Position numbers and translations under genes: made by a program
The notes under the pieces: model-generated
Databases searched by the model: none
The model's input: only the letters and a program-made list of their open reading frames with translations
What the model was told of the DNA's origin: nothing
NCBI GenBank assembly: GCA_011042035.1
Contig: DQZA01000140.1
Coordinates: 1-5,391 of the forward strand
Reading direction: 5' to 3'
Length of the DNA: 5,391 nt
From: Desulfobacteraceae bacterium
GTDB lineage: Bacteria > Desulfobacterota > DSM-4660 > Desulfatiglandales > Desulfatiglandaceae
Shown here: piece by piece, positions 5,304 through 5,391 of the stretch
Layout: each line of letters begins with the position of its first letter
How positions within the stretch are numbered: position 1 is the first letter of the stretch

Positions 5304-5391
5304 ATGATCCAAACGCTGGAGCTTTACATTCTGATTCTCATGCTTTTGTGGCTAGGATTTGCGTGCGACCAAGAGAAAAAACCCGCAAAAC
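5304..5391 (+). CDS. N-terminal fragment of a probable small lipoprotein, cut by the window edge
   Basis: Twenty-nine codons are open to the right edge, starting at ATG 5304, with AGGGG about 8 nt upstream and an in-frame TAG at 5271-5273. Residues 7-20 form a hydrophobic stretch that ends LGFAC, followed by DQEKKPAK. A hydrophobic segment, then Cys, then a charged, proline-containing linker is the pattern of a lipoprotein signal, with C21 as the candidate lipidated residue. Two things are atypical: there is no basic residue before the hydrophobic stretch (E6 is present instead), and the box G-F-A-C lacks the usual Leu at -3. If lipidated, Asp at +2 would by the E. coli rule favour retention at the inner membrane. 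It is transcribed away from the GntR cluster. The body of the gene, and so its function, is outside the window. Confidence 0.45.
   Translation, partial: MIQTLELYILILMLLWLGFACDQEKKPAK

Overview
The window holds most of one minus-strand gene cluster, read right to left: a GntR-family regulator (FCD type), then a complete tripartite TRAP transporter (dctP, dctQ, dctM), then the first half of a hydantoinase/oxoprolinase A-type ATPase subunit (hyuA) that runs off the left edge. At the right edge a short plus-strand reading frame, probably the start of a lipoprotein, points the other way. The DNA has intermediate GC content. A Sec-exported solute-binding protein and a TRAP system indicate a Gram-negative-type bacterium. 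The combination would fit Desulfobacterota or another proteobacterium, but that assignment is a weak inference and no marker gene is present.

Layout: 1-1056 hyuA (partial); 1129-2442 dctM (large TRAP membrane subunit); 2464-2979 dctQ (small TRAP membrane subunit); 2992-3963 dctP (periplasmic binding protein); 3964-4157 intergenic, with a candidate promoter, a GGT-N4-ACC dyad and G/C-tract inverted repeats; 4158-4940 GntR regulator; 4941-5303 intergenic, without a convincing gene but with a candidate regulator promoter, a direct repeat, an imperfect hairpin and a perfect TGGTAT/ATACCA dyad; 5304-5391 the start of the probable lipoprotein.

How it may work together: DctP captures an organic anion in the periplasm and DctQM imports it by ion-coupled transport. 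HyuA, with a HyuB partner expected beyond the left edge, would start its breakdown by ATP-dependent ring opening or carboxylation. The FCD regulator probably senses the substrate or a breakdown product and controls the cluster. The gaps of 12, 21 and 72 nt between dctP, dctQ, dctM and hyuA support one transcript. The substrate cannot be read from the sequence.

This is a recognisable catabolic-uptake cluster rather than a clearly new system. The points most worth a second look are an exact CXXCH motif in the exported binding protein, dyads of the kind FCD regulators bind near both promoters, and the clash between the regulator's best promoter and its annotated start.
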